64,000 nt of DNA. It comes from Carettochelys insculpta (lineage: Eukaryota > Chordata > Testudines > Carettochelyidae). The notes under the pieces were generated by a model, which worked only from the letters and a program-made list of their open reading frames with translations, was not told the origin of the DNA and searched no databases. The stretch covers positions 205,637,501 to 205,701,500 of the forward strand of contig NC_134139.1 of the NCBI RefSeq assembly GCF_033958435.1. Direction: 5' to 3'. A program made the translations under genes and the position numbers. This document shows positions 50,205-62,100 of this stretch, piece after piece. Positions within the stretch are counted from its first letter, which is position 1. The number at the start of each line of letters is the position of its first letter.

Positions 50205-50627
50205 CAGAGGTCTTCAATCTGTGAGGCCATCCCCTGGGGGTGGGGGCACGGAGTATTATAGAGGGGGCCGCAGGAGATCCTGGACTAGCTCCCCACAAGG
50301 GGTGAGGAGGGATTGTGGCTGAACTCTGCTCCTGGCTCTGGTCTCAGCTGCAGGCCCCACACCTGGGGATCCACTCCCAGCCACAGCTGCTCACCCCACA
50401 CCTGGTTCTCCCACACCCCACGCCTGGCCCCTGGTTCTCCATGCCCAGATGCAGCTGTAGCCTTGTCCGTAAGCCAAAGGTCCACTCCCCACTCTCAGCT
50501 CTGGGCCCAGCCTCAGTCCTTTCACCCTGGTCCACATCCTCCCTCCCAGAGTTGCGGCCCCGCTCCTGACTCTATTGCTGGTGGGGGACACAGCCAAGAG
50601 TAAAGGTAAAAAGTTTGGGGACCACTG
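50205..50627. mobile_element. hAT-like MITE with 8-bp target duplication
   Basis: 423 bp starting CAGAGGTCTTCAATCTGTGA and ending with the inverse TAAAAAGTTTGGGGACCACTG-type end. The flanking octamers atctagac (50197-50204) and atctagtc (50628-50635) differ at one base. The interior is low-complexity C/T/A-rich (repeated 'ccccacacctgg') without transposase. Confidence 0.72.
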
Positions 50628-52169
50628 ATCTAGTCTGAGTACAGGCCACATAGCCACACAGGCCCACTGGCTGTTGAGCTCTTTTGAGAATCTACTCTTC
50701 ACATGTTGCAATAGGAGATATGGGATATGTGACCTTTTGCAAAGTCTGGCCCTTACGTGGGCGTCTCATGACCTCCTGCGGAAGATTCCAAACATTTGGA
50801 AATGTGGCTGGAGATTGATACAATTCGATCGATCCTGCCTTTTCCAACGGAAAGTGTTTTAAACCAGCTCACGGTGAAAATAAAGGTGTCAGTTTCGCTC
50901 TCGGGTTCTGCTTAGCGAGTTCCACGCTCCAGCATGCCGGTTATGCGCCTTGCTGGGCATGCTTATTTTGCCTTTTGAAGATCGATGGTATTTCAACTCG
51001 ATTTTTCTTTCGTCTCAAATAAATGTTTTTAAGCGCTTCACCGCTGGTAAAAGCTCTGTGAGAAAATGTAAACACGGGGCCTGGCCCTGTGATTAATGGG
51101 TGTAATTGAGTGATATGACCTCCAGATGGCAGAGTTTCCTTCTTTTGTGCTTTATTGTCACCCGGTGTTGGCCTGTGACTATAACTAAGCTTATTGCAAC
51201 AGATAGAGAATTTGCTATAAAGGATACGGTTTTAATATCTGTATAACCTGAGAGCAGGTGACTCAGCAGACAGATACTGGGGTGAGAGGTCTTGTCTGCT
51301 CTAATTCTCCTACTCTAATCTAATAGCTGGTGATTTAGTGCACACAACTCCTGTTCTCTATTTGAGGGCTGTCCTACTCTGCCATCCGTCTACAGGTGGT
51401 GACCCACCGCCTTCGCTCTCATGATTCAAAATTACATTCAAGAGCAGACTCTAGAAGCTGACAGCAGGAATTTGCTTACCCCAATTGGACTGCCAGTTCC
51501 TTGCCCTCTGGGCATGAAACTGCAGGGCAAGAAATCAAGTAGAAAGGAATGGACGCCACCGCATTTTACATCTCCTGCATGCGTGCGCCTGATTTTGTGT
51601 CTCTGTCGTACACTGTCATCCACAGGGGGGTGCTGGTGGGTTGAGGAGTGTGGTTTGCAGCTGTTTGTGAAATGAGTCTGGTTGGTTTGGTCCATTCCCC
51701 AGTGGGTGAATATTTAAATCACAAATAGCACCATCGGTGACACTGTTCGCAGTGACGCAAGTGCTGAATGGGTCAGTCCAAATGCAAGAGAGACCTCTTC
51801 CCTGACCTCCAAGGTATCTGTTCATCCCAGGGTACTTTCTTTCTGGGCAGTAGGGGATTTCACTGCTGGCCTGGATTTCTCCTTCCCCCAGCTCCGCCAC
51901 CCTGCCTGCCTGGATTTGTTTTGCCTCTAATGTGAGGTGCCTGCTTCTCAGGCATGAGGAGGGTTTCCACTTTGCTGTGGAGGTGCTGAGGTTTGTGATA
52001 ACCTCGCACCCTCCTGGGATGAGTCCCAGGTTTGCTAGCTGTCTGCTGTACCTCCTGAACTGGGGAGTTTGGATTTAGAAGCTGGCCATGGAACAGAGTT
52101 ACTGTGGCTCTTTGGGGAACCTGCAGGGCCAGTCCTGGGTTGGACAAGCAAGCTGAAGACCTAAACCCT

Positions 52170-52357
52170 CAGTGTGTTCCCACTAAGCTGAGCACTTGGG
52201 TCGCCACCCAAAAGACATTCAGAGGATGCCCAGATGCTTAGCAGAGTGCCTGCAGCCAGCAGAATGTATTTCTAATGCTGGTGCATATAGGCACAAGCCT
52301 CAGGGCACATAACAAAATTTATTCTGTACATGGATGGAAAAATTAGAGGGAACGCTG
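52170..52357 (+). repeat. hAT-like MITE, copy 2 of a four-copy family
   Basis: Starts cagtgtgttcccactaagct and ends aattagagggaacgctg. Shares 'gagcacttgggtcgccaccc' and 'caaaatttattctg' with the other copies. Confidence 0.55.
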
Positions 52358-52859
52358 GTGACTACACGTCCCAACTTTATAAGGACAGTGCTGATACTGG
52401 GGGCTTTTTCTTATACAGGCACCTATTACTCACATCTGCTTTCCAATTTTCCACGCAGAGAGCAGAGCTCTGGGACGAGGTGCTCGCTGGGGCAGAGTGG
52501 AGACGCTGCTGCTGAACCAGCATCAGGGCTTTTTTTTTAAAATTTAAGGTTGATGGTTTCCATCCTACATGCAGAACTTTGTGGGAATCGAATCCTAGCT
52601 GTGAAGGTTGAAGGGCTCATGATGGTTGTCTAGGCTGAGCCCCTGCCCTGCACAGGTGAGGGGGGGCGTGGTTTCCACCCAACAAGTCCTGTCATGAGGG
52701 AATTATACTCCTGTCTCCTTAAGCTAACCTGGTCACTGCCCAAATAAAAGTAAATAAGAGCCGGAGAACACAGATGCTCACCACAGCTGAGGCCCAAATT
52801 CACCAAATCAGGGCACAGTCTACTTGTGAACGGCAGCTGGGAGGATGGGCCAGTGGTTA

Positions 52860-53035
52860 GGGTACTACCATGTTCAAGTCCCTTTTCTGCCACAACCTTC
52901 CTGAGTGACCTTGGGCAAGTCTTTTAGCCATTCTGTGCCTCAGTCTCCCATCTATAAAGTGGGGTTAACAGCACTTCCCTGCCTCTCAGGTGCATAGTGA
53001 CGGTAAGTACATTAAGATTGCAAGGAGCCTTGAGA
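52860..53035 (+). repeat. MIR-type SINE
   Basis: Good match to the MIR body: 'cctgagtgaccttgggcaag', 'ctgtgcctcagtctcccatc', 'tataaagtggggttaacagc' and 'attaagattgcaagg'. Confidence 0.75.
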
Positions 53036-53966
53036 GCTAATAAGTCTACATGTTATTTTTGCAGCAGCCCCATTCCACAGGAGCCCTGCTTGGTGGGATT
53101 TCAGCAAACCGGAGAATTCAGCCTCCCCAGCACCTCACAGAGCTCTGCTTGGCTAGAGTGGTCAGAAAATCCGGCTCAGGCTTCTTGCTGAGAGCTCCCC
53201 TGCAAGTGGAGCAGGGCCTGCAGTGGCAAGAACAGCAGTGACAGCTCAAGGGTCCTGCAGGGCAGTTGTCTGAGCTCTGGGCTATGGCAGGGGCATAAGG
53301 AGCAGCCTGTACCAGAGTGAAGAGAAGGCTCAGAGCGGGGAGGTCCATCCTCCTTGTCACTGATGGAAGTGATGTGCTGATCACAGCGGTGGGATCATTT
53401 CTAGGGGAATTCCCCCCTACCCCAGGTGATAGGGCGGGTCTTCATCCAAAGGGAAGAAGGGGTTGGTATTAATCACCCCCATGGGGACTGCCCCCCCACG
53501 ACAGCTGAATCCACTACAACCCGCTCCCTCTCTGCAGCGAGACAGCTGAATTCCATGGTCGGCCGGGTCAGACCCGGGGGGGAGGCCCAATCACAGATGG
53601 ATGGCCCTTGCCCATGGCCATGAGGAGATTCCCCATCGGGCCAGGAGTGTTACTGCTGGTCCCACCCTGGCCTGAATCCAGGCAGGATATTGGTGCCACT
53701 TCAGTGGAGCTGGATGTGACCTGGGGGCGATTCTTACCTGCTTGCTCAGGAATGTGAGGGTGAATCCTTGGCAATCAGAGAGGTGGGTTGTGATGAGCGA
53801 CGGGCTCTGCCCATCCCTATTGCTAAGGCTGCCAACAGACTTGGGGACGGAAGAAGCTGTGTCTCTGTCTTGCCCAGCTCTGCATGACCCTGTTGCCCTC
53901 GACATGCCTGATGTTTGCTGCATTCTTATAGGGTCGGAATCCCACCACCGGCACGGGGTGGCAGCT

Positions 53967-54156
53967 GGTGCTCCCTGTAAGCTGACCACTCGGGCGGCCG
54001 CCCAGGAGTGGTTCAAGTGCCCTCCCAGCTGAGTAGCAGAGTGCATACAGCCGGCAGCGTGTGTTTCTATTGGTGGTGTACATTTGCACATGCCTCGGTG
54101 CACATAATAAAATTTATTCTGCCCGTGGATGGAAAAAAAAATAGAGGCAACTCTGG
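53967..54156 (+). repeat. hAT-like MITE, copy 3 of a four-copy family
   Basis: Reads 'gtgctccctgtaagctgacc', 'gtttctattggtggtgtaca', 'cataataaaatttattctgc' and ends 'atagaggcaactctgg'. Closest to the copy at 54408. Confidence 0.55.
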
Positions 54157-54407
54157 CTACAGCTCAGTTTTCTGGCTCAGGTTCAGAGGGAAGCATGCTT
54201 TCTGGCTGTCTCTGCCGAGAGGTCCTCAGGCTTCACCGGTGTCTTTTCAGCATGTTTAATTGGCACTAAAGTTACACACAACCTTTTTTTTCAGTCCGAG
54301 ATGATTCCTCACAATACTAAGGACAGTTCAAAAAAATCAATCGAAGACCAAGAGGAAGGGGAAAGATACTTCGTGGAACGGTACTTGGAACGCAACAGCT
54401 GGAAATC

Positions 54408-54587
54408 ACGTTCCCTGGAAGCTGGGCGCTTGGGTGGCCAGTCAGGAAGGATTCAGATGCTGCCCAGTGGATTAGCCGAGCACCTGCAGCTCGGCTGGTT
54501 TTGTTTCTATTGGTGGTGTACATGCACATGCCTCAGTGTGCATAAAATTATTCTGCAGCTGGCTAGAAAAGATGGGAGGGAACCCTG
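54408..54587 (+). repeat. hAT-like MITE, copy 4 of a four-copy family
   Basis: Starts acgttccctggaagctggg, shares 'gtttctattggtggtgtaca' with copy 3 and ends 'gggagggaaccctgg'. Only about 250 bases separate copies 3 and 4. Confidence 0.55.
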
Positions 54588-54689
54588 GCTCTGTCTGACC
54601 TGATAACCACTGTCGAGACTCTGAGTGCAGAAGATGGGAGTCCACAAGAGACCTAAACATACCTTTGCCTCTATAGGCTTCTGCTTAAA

Positions 54690-55570
54690 AGCTTCCCAAG
54701 GTCACAGGTTCCTTGACCTGGGAGGTAGCTGCCACCACCCTAGTGAGAAAATCCCTCTCCAGAACCCAGGAAGACACACTTGGGATGTCTCCCTGTAGGA
54801 TAACCCGAAGCTCTTAACTCTCCCTTAGGAGAGAGCTTGAAAACAACGAGGCAGAAATTGAGCTGACCCTTCAGTCTTAGGTATATATACACACACAGAC
54901 CCTTCTCTAGGACACAGGAATCAAATCATTAACTTTAAAAAAAAAAGGTGATTTATTAACAAAACAAAAGATTTACATGAGAAAGCACACTTGGTTGCTA
55001 GGTGTTACAGAGCAACTAAAGAGAAGGTAAGTCCAAGCACAGAGAATTACTTCCCTGGGATTCAGTTAAAAAGTTACAATGTGCAGGGGGCTGCATCAGC
55101 CAGCCTGAGAAGTCCCGCCCCAAATCCAAAGTAAACAATAGCCTGATTGTGTCTGACTAAACATTTCCTTTCTACTTACATATCTGTATGCCCAGATCCT
55201 CTTGCAGCCTGGATATTTATTGAATTTCTTAAGCCCTGCTCAGGCTTAAACATCTCTCTTTTTTTTCTCCCTCTGGCCGCACAAAAGAAAGGCCTCCCCT
55301 CAGCAGGCAACTGCTTCAGTTTAACACCCCCCTCACCCCACACTCTTCTCCCATTCACCTTGCTGCTGGCCAATGAAGAACCCACTCTCTCTGGGGTTCA
55401 CGCTCTATGGGCATTCATTCATGACAATCACCAATCAGTTGCTTAGACACGACCCCTCAGACGGTGAGCAACATTATGGGATGTTGGAGCGTGTGGCCAT
55501 CCCTCCCCGTCAATCTCAGAGGGATGCCACACCCCATTACATGCTAGGCAGAGATTATTGGGCGATTACC
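54690..55570. repeat. Possible LTR-type interspersed repeat
   Basis: Contains 'gtatatatacacacacagac', 'ggtgatttattaacaaaaca' and 'aatcagttgcttagacacga', which I associate from memory with an interspersed repeat frequent in turtles. Only one copy is in the window and no ends were identified, so this is weakly supported. Confidence 0.3.
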
Positions 55571-55599
55571 AGTTTTTAAAGCCCCACCCTCTAGGCAGG

Positions 55600-55900
55600 G
55601 AGGAGTGGCAATTAGTCCAGGGCCCTGGCCACAGGCAGGGCAAAGCAACAAAGGCTGTTGGCTCAGGCCATTAGGCACAGCTCAGCATCTAGGGGCTCAG
55701 CCTCTCTGGCAGGGCATAGCACCAGTCTAGGGACTCTAGCCCTCTAGCTGGCTGGAGCACCAAACAGTTTAGGGGCCCCCAGGCAAAGTGGCGCAAGCAG
55801 TCTGGGAGGTCAGGCTGTCAGGCGAGGCAGAGCAATAAACAGTCTAGAGGCACAGGTCCTCAGGCAGAGCAGAGCACCTAACTGTCAGATGTCCTAGCTC
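55600..55900. repeat. Degenerate tandem repeat
   Basis: Repeated words of the form 'ggcagggcaaagcaacaaa', 'ctggcagggcatagcac', 'caggcgaggcagagcaataa' and 'caggcagagcagagcac', each followed by a 'cagtctaggg' or 'ctgttggctc' word, spaced roughly 45-60 bases. Confidence 0.45.
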
Positions 55901-56400
55901 TGGCAAATGGCCAACAAATGCAGGCCTCCTGGTCTAAGGTCGGGCAGGTGTTGCCCCACAGGGTGTAGTAGGACCCAGGCCCAACCTACCCCAGCAGGGC
56001 CCAGCGTAGGGCTCTAGCAGTGAGGGAATGTTCCACCATTGGGCCAGTGGAGGTCCAACTGAACCACACTGACCTGCGTTCATGCAGCAACACAACCAAA
56101 CTACTGTTTGGTGCCCCTGGGATACTTACACTGCCGGCGAAAACAGGGTCTGCAGCTTGGAGTCATCCTTAGTCTTCCTCAGGTCGCAGCTAAGGGAGTC
56201 CCAGCAACTCCCTCATTGCCCTGGCAACAGGCAGCTTCTCCGGGTTCTCAGAGCTGTAAAAGTCACCATCAGGCTCAAGCTCCAACAGAGGGCAAGAGGC
56301 ATCCATCCCCTCTGGCTACTCCAGGACAACTGAGCTGGAGGACCTGTCTTTTATAATTCTCATCCCACCCCTCTGCTTCTAATGGGGCAGGAGTGGGTGT

Positions 56401-57920
56401 ACTGGCTCTTCCCACCAGGAGGTGGGTGGAGTATCATTCCCATCAAGCTTAGAGGAGGGTCACATCACTTTGCCTTGCAAGACTAAACAGCATACTCAGC
56501 TTTCCCTGATTAAATTAACCATTGCACAGAGAAAAACGAAAGAAAAAAACTTCATTCGTAGTTTAAGGCTGCTTCGCGACAACATGACTGCCACAGTATT
56601 GAGCAACAGCGGATCTCAAAGCCACCCCTCTGAGGTCAGAATGGGAGTCAAGCAAGGCTGCGTCATTGCCCCATCACTGCTCTGCATCTTCGTCACCATG
56701 ACCCTTCACTTCATTGATGGCCAACTTCCAGATGGCGTGAAGATGGTCTGTAGAATGAACAGGAAGCTTTTCAATCTCAGGAGACTGAAGGCTAAAAACA
56801 AGACCTCCACAACATCGATCATGGAGCTCCAGTATGCGGATGACAATATGGTTGTTGCTTTTTCTCCAACCTTCAGACCATCTTAAGTGCCTTCGCTGAA
56901 GTATATGAGAATCTCAGCCTCACACTGAACATCAAAAAGACCAAGGTGTTTCATCAACCTTCACTGATGGGACAATCTCATGCACCATCTCTTGACGTCA
57001 ATGGAGAACTGCTGGAAAATGTGGAGCACTTCCCATACCTGGGAAATCATCTTTCCATTAAACTTGACATTGATGCAGAAATTCAACATCGTCTGAGCTG
57101 CGCAAGCTCTGCTTTCGCCCACCTGAGACAAAGGTTCTCGGACAGCCAGAACACCTATCCCAAGACAAAGCTCCTTGTATACTGTGCATTGGTTGTTCCG
57201 ATGCCACTATATGCACATGAAACCTAGACAACATACAAGTGTCATTTGAAGGCACTTGAACAATATCATCAACATTGCCTCAAGAGAATCTTAAATATCA
57301 CTTGGGAGGATAGACACATGAATACTAGCTTTTCTGGAAGAGTTGACCATGACTGGCATTGAAGACATTACCATTCATCAACAACTTTGTTGGACTGATC
57401 TCGTGGTTTGGTTGGTGGATCAGCACCTCCCAAAACAGATTCTATTTTCTGAATTGGAGGGAGGTCAGAGGAGTGCTGGATGCCAGCGGAAGTGATGCAA
57501 GGACATGCTGAAGGCATGCACAAAAAAAGTGCATCATCGGTGTTGTCACTTGGGCCAGAACCATCCCCAGTGGAGGGTGGTAATCCATGAGGACATGGTG
57601 CAATTTGAAAGGTGCTGCCACAGTGCAGATAAAGAGGGGTAGACAAGGAGAAAGGAGCATCAAAAACTGCTCTGCGCTCCTCCAACAGCTACTAACACCT
57701 GCCTCTTTTGCGATAAGACTGCGACTCCAGAATTGGGCTGATCAGCCATCAAGGGACTCACAAATAGGAGGGTGACATGAAGTTGTCCTACTGGTTATTG
57801 AGTGACCACCAAGAGGGCAGGGTATCATTCCCAGCAAGCTTAGAGGAGGGCCATATCCCCTTGCCTCACAGGACTTAACGCCATACTCGTGTTTCCCTGA
57901 TCATATTATCAATTACACAG
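56401..57920 (+). mobile_element. LINE remnant flanked by about 130-bp direct repeats
   Basis: The segments 56401-56530 and 57791-57920 align as imperfect direct repeats (shared gtatcattccca, caagcttagaggaggg, catactc, tttccctgat, cacagaaa). Between them lies a 5'-truncated LINE of the same broad type as 14837. It shows RT blocks MGVKQGCVIAPSLL and YADDNMVVAF (ORF to 56886), then NVEHFPYLGNHLS in another frame, and a C-terminal remnant CDSRIGLISHQ. Several stops and frameshifts make it inactive. Confidence 0.7.
56580..57740 (+). pseudogene. LINE reverse transcriptase remnant
   Basis: Three frames carry consecutive pieces: RMGVKQGCVIAPS and ELQYADDNMVV (plus frame ending 56886), then SLTLNIKKTKVFHQ and NVEHFPYLG up to a TAG at about 57225, then LKALEQYHQHCLKRILNITW. 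Numerous stops follow. A protein of the endonuclease-RT family related to 15194-16147 but clearly a different subfamily. Confidence 0.75.
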
Positions 57921-57929
57921 AAAGGAAGC

Positions 57930-60900
57930 ATGGCCCTTTGGTGGAAGCAATAGATTGGGGCTGCAAAGAGCTGGACAATGAGTTACTTAAAAGCTGTGTG
58001 CCTCAGTTTCCCTGTTTGTAAAAGGTGATACTGGTACTTCCCCACTTCACACATGTGGGAAGTGGAGAAAGCCATGAATACATGGGAGCAGCTCAGATTA
58101 AGCTACAAATGCTGTATTTTACTGCAAGCATAATGCTAGCAAAGAGCCAGGCCTGGCCTCTTGAAGTGAAACATCTTGGAACTGGGAACGGAGGTGTCAG
58201 GCAATGCCAGACTGGATCCATGAGGACTGTCCGGCTTTCGAATCAAACCGTCTCAGTTCCTGCTCTGGCTGAAAGATCTGGAAGCCATTCCGATGACACC
58301 AAGATTGCAAAAATCTCCATCAACAGGTGACAGGTGCATGGGAACGGGGGGGGAGGGGGGGCTGTCAGAGGAAGAAATTAGGCTGTCTTGCAACCAGTCA
58401 GGAGTGACACTCACTGAGACTGTTTAAAACCTGCTGAGCATTGGAAACATCCCACTGACAAAACTCAGGGGGTCATCTAATCCAGCCCCTTGCCTAAAGC
58501 AAGACCAACCTCAACTAAATCACACCCATGGCTGGCTCCAATTGTGAAACTGAGTGGTGCCCTTGTGGCTGGCTACAGGGAAGGAAGCTTGGAAAAACTC
58601 ATCCCTGACTCCACCCTCCCGAAGCAGGTGAGGGTTTTTGCAAAGGTCGGAGGAGCTTCTGTCAACTTCACACTAACTTAATTCACTGGCCCTTCCTCTC
58701 TCCCACCGTGGGCTCTGTGAGATGTAATTCAGAACACTGGTCCCTGAAGTTTGGTCGTAACCTGTCTGCAACTAGGGCTGGGAAGTTCTTTGCTTTTGTA
58801 AAGCTCATCAGAATGAGACCAGTTCAGTCCTTGGATGGGAAATTGCCATGCAGAGCCCTTAATGATGGTGAGTAGCTAGGGACAAGATGTAGATAGTAAA
58901 CTAGGGGGCCCTGTTTGAGACACCTTAAAGGCATCTCATTCTCAGAGGGCAAGTACTCGGCTTGCTCTGAACATGCTTTAAGTTCATCATCATCAGCATC
59001 ATCAACAACCATGGGCTCAGCACCCGTTGGTGTCTGATGCCTCCCTCATTTCCTTCCATCTTGCCCTGTCCAGTTGGAGAGCCTTGGTTTCTGTAGACAA
59101 GCTCCACACCAATCTCATGTTAAATCTTGGACTAGGTCTGTCTTCCCCAAGAACAGTTGTAACCCACACACCTACTGGGTTTGGGTCTTTGTTCCATATA
59201 GTGGCAGTCAGACCACTTACTGGGAGAAAGACTGAATCTCTACAGCCTTTGTCAAGAGGCCACAGGCTTTCAGCTCAGGTTGTAGAGGTTCATGGACTAG
59301 GTCCCAGTTTCGGTTCCACTTGTTGGAGGTTACACACCGATCCCTCATCCTATCACAGAGTTATGGTCACCACCTGGGGAAACCAAGGCCCTGGCTATTA
59401 ACAGGAGAGTGTATCTGACTCTGTTTTCAGGAGGGAGCCACTCTTTTGAAATCACTGAGGTTTAATAACACACACATGTAGATTAAAGGAGAGCCAAATC
59501 AGGCTTTGTGTCTTGTATGGGGCTGTGTGGATTGGCACTTAAGAAATCATAATAGACGTCTGTCTGGGGATTTGGAGAGTACTGCGGAGGCAGGGAGAGG
59601 AAGGAATAGAGTTTCACCTTTTATTCTTTTATCTTGGCAACAATACACACAGTGTGTGCTGGGAAAAAAAGAAGTTGTGAATGGCCAAATTAACAATAAT
59701 ATAAAGAGACCCCCCCCCCATGCCCCCTCCCTATCCCTCCGCCGTCCATTCAGGCGGCTGACAATAAACAAGGTCATTTGATTCATTCAGTTCTTAGTGT
59801 AAACAAGGTCTCACAATAAAATCCCCCTCTGCCCCCCTTTTCTCTAAGAATAGCTCCCCCCAGCCCCTCCCCCCTAAGCTGGGCTTCTCCTCTCTCTTCA
59901 TCCCTGGATCGCCTGCCACTGCAAATCCACTGCCACTTCCTCGGGCTTTGTGAGACCCCATTTCCTTTTCGGTGTGGGAACCTCGGCTTCCCCGGGCAAC
60001 ATCTGCACGGATGGCCCCGCTTTCTCAGACATGTCAGAACAAATATCTCCTCTTGGCAGCCAGCAACAACAACCTGCCTCACTGGGCCGTTGCGATCCAG
60101 GGATAAACAAGCAAAGGAGCTGAGTCCCTGCTGTATGGGGGAAGAACTCCCAGCAGCCAGAGCTCAGGGCCGGCTTCCTCTCCTCACAGACCTCTTTCCA
60201 CCTGTGCTGCAGCCGGCATTGTGCTGGGGGTGGAGTGCAACCGGGCAGTGATGGGGATGGAAGTCCACATGGGGAGGGGACTGGGACTTTGTGCTTGAGG
60301 GGGTGACATGACCTTGCCATAGTCAGGCCTGCCAGGGGACCAGATCATACTCTGGAACAGGAAGGGCCAGCCCTGAGGCCCTGCCTTTGCTTAAGTGGCC
60401 CTGCCTGTCTACTCATGCCTTCGCCTGTCCATTGTCGTGCTCCCAGTGCACTCTGGAACAGCTCTGATGGAGTCTGGGCACCAGGGATATTCACTGTGTG
60501 GTGCTTAAGTCTGGCCTACGCCTCGTTAGCTAGCTTAGCCCCTCTGCACCAGTGAAGTAGGCCCTCTGTGGAAGCCTGTGTGTGCTTGTAACCACCCACA
60601 GGCAGATTTGAACCTGGGAACCTCTGGAGTTTAGTGCAGGAGCCTTTGCAGGTTGAGCTAAAATCCTGCTGCTTCTCAGCTCAGGCTGTAGAGGAGTTTT
60701 GTTCTGTAAGTGGCCTAGGTGCCACGGCATGGGACAGTGAACCGCACCCAGCAGGTGTGTGGGTTATGCAAATACATGTAGATTGTAGAGTCTGAGTTTT
60801 CTGCTTTGAGCTACATTGATGGAAGTTGAGAACAATAGCACTGAAGTGATTGTGGACCTGATTTTTACCCTTGCTAGCTCCACTGACTTAAAGAGGGTTG

Positions 60901-61559
60901 ACTCCTAGTCTAAGCTGGTGAAATTCAGAGGATAATCGACCCCGGTTTGTATGGGACTTTGAGGCCTTGTGAGTATGGGAGGTTAATATCTCTCTTCCTA
61001 GAAAACAGCACCAGACCTTTCCCCGACACATCTTCCTCTCACTGCATTTGCCCTGGGTGGAACGGAAGCAGCACAGTCAAGGACGCTAGTTTTTCAGCAT
61101 CCTCCCTTCTGCCTCAGCTGGGTTGACACAGAGACAGATCATTCAGGAGCTGTGCAAAGAAACAGAGGGTATCCCAGCGTGCCACACTGATTGCAGCTGG
61201 CTTCTAACGGAGAATGATGAGACTGCAGCTGATGGGCTGGCTATCTTGTAGCAGCAGCTGTTGAGAGGCATCATCATTGTTTCGTACACCTTCTGCTCCG
61301 CTTGAGAAGTGTCACATTGGGCCGCTCGCCTAGCACATGGATGGGAAGGCTGACTTTATTTCTCCTTGCTTGCATAAAGGTCTTTCTGTTAAAAATGCAG
61401 GAACAGGTGGAAGATGTTTAAAACTCTGCTAGATTTAACATTTAAGTAAATTCTCCTCTGATTGTGTGTGCCTACGCAGTATGTATATGTTTAGATTAAA
61501 AGAAAGTAGAAGTGCCTGTGAGGCCCCTACAAGGGTCAAACTCATCTGTCATCACTGAG
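57930..61559. other. Intergenic DNA
   Basis: 57970-58130 is MIR-like ('gtgcctcagtttccctgttt'). 59650-60330 is C-rich with poly-C runs and a minus-strand ORF of 140 codons that I cannot assign. The remainder has no recognisable exon or repeat beyond the tRNA-like stretch at 60590-60700. Confidence 0.4.
60590..60700 (-). repeat. Probable tRNA-derived SINE fragment
   Basis: On the minus strand, 'ttttagctcaacctgcaaag' resembles an A box and 'cccaggttcaaatctgcc' contains the B-box word GGTTCAAATC, about 40 bases downstream. This is the layout of a tRNA-related Pol III SINE head. No intact tRNA cloverleaf could be drawn. Confidence 0.45.
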
Positions 61560-62100
61560 AACAGCCTCACCATCCTCTTTGTAATCCTGCTTCAGGTAGA
61601 TGAAGGCTGCTAGCAAATCCCCCTTCACTCTTCTATAGCCCAAAGAAACCTGAACCCCTTAGCCTCTCCTCATAAATCACGTGCTCCAGCCCCCTACTCA
61701 TTTTCGGTGCCCTCCATTGGACTCTCTCCAGTGCATCCACATTGTTTTTATAATGGGGGGACAGAACTAGACACCATATTCCAGATAAAACCACAAGAAG
61801 CCCAGTGGCACCTTATAGACTAACAGATTTATTGGAGCATAAGCTTTCGTGGGCAATGACCCACTTATTCCAGATATGGCCTCATCAGTGTCAAATAAAT
61901 GGGAATAAGCACTTCTCGAGCTCTGCTGGAAATGCTCCTCCTAATGCAGCCCAATATGCCATTAGCCTTCTTGGCTACAAGGGCACACTGTTGACTCATG
62001 TCCAGCTTCTCACCCACTGCAATGCTCAGGTCTTTTTCTGCAGAACTAACCCTTGGCTGGTTGGTCCCCAGTGGCAGCTGTATAAAAGCTGTGCTTTGTG
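61560..62100 (-). repeat. CR1 LINE (minus) interrupted by a fold-back fragment
   Basis: Reverse of CR1 ORF2 C-terminal DNA: 'cctcctcataaatc', 'tggactctctccagtgcatc', 'cattagccttcttggctaca' and 'tgttgactcatgtccagctt'. One minus-strand frame reads SSAEKDLSIAVGEKLDMSQQ. The insertion at 61788-61865 splits it. Confidence 0.75.
61788..61865. mobile_element. Short Penelope-like fragment with 11-bp target duplication
   Basis: 78 bases with 'gtggcaccttatagactaac' and 'cataagctttcgtgggcaat', as in the other fold-backs. The perfect repeat tattccagata lies at 61777-61787 and 61866-61876, inside an otherwise continuous CR1. Confidence 0.7.

Larger units (their letters stand above)
50636..54400. other. 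Intergenic DNA with SINE and MITE copies
   Basis: Apart from the MITEs at 52170-52357 and 53967-54156 and the MIR at 52860-53035, nothing recognisable. 50990-51290 is AT-richer, unique-looking and ORF-free. No host exon was found. Confidence 0.5.

Noticed and set aside
58201..58327. Possible isolated exon between a TCAG and an ACAG|GTGA
   Set aside because: Open for about 42 codons with plausible borders, but no family similarity and no neighbouring exon could be found.
60590..60700. Candidate functional tRNA gene
   Set aside because: A- and B-box words are present, but the acceptor and anticodon stems do not pair, so it is better read as a SINE fragment.
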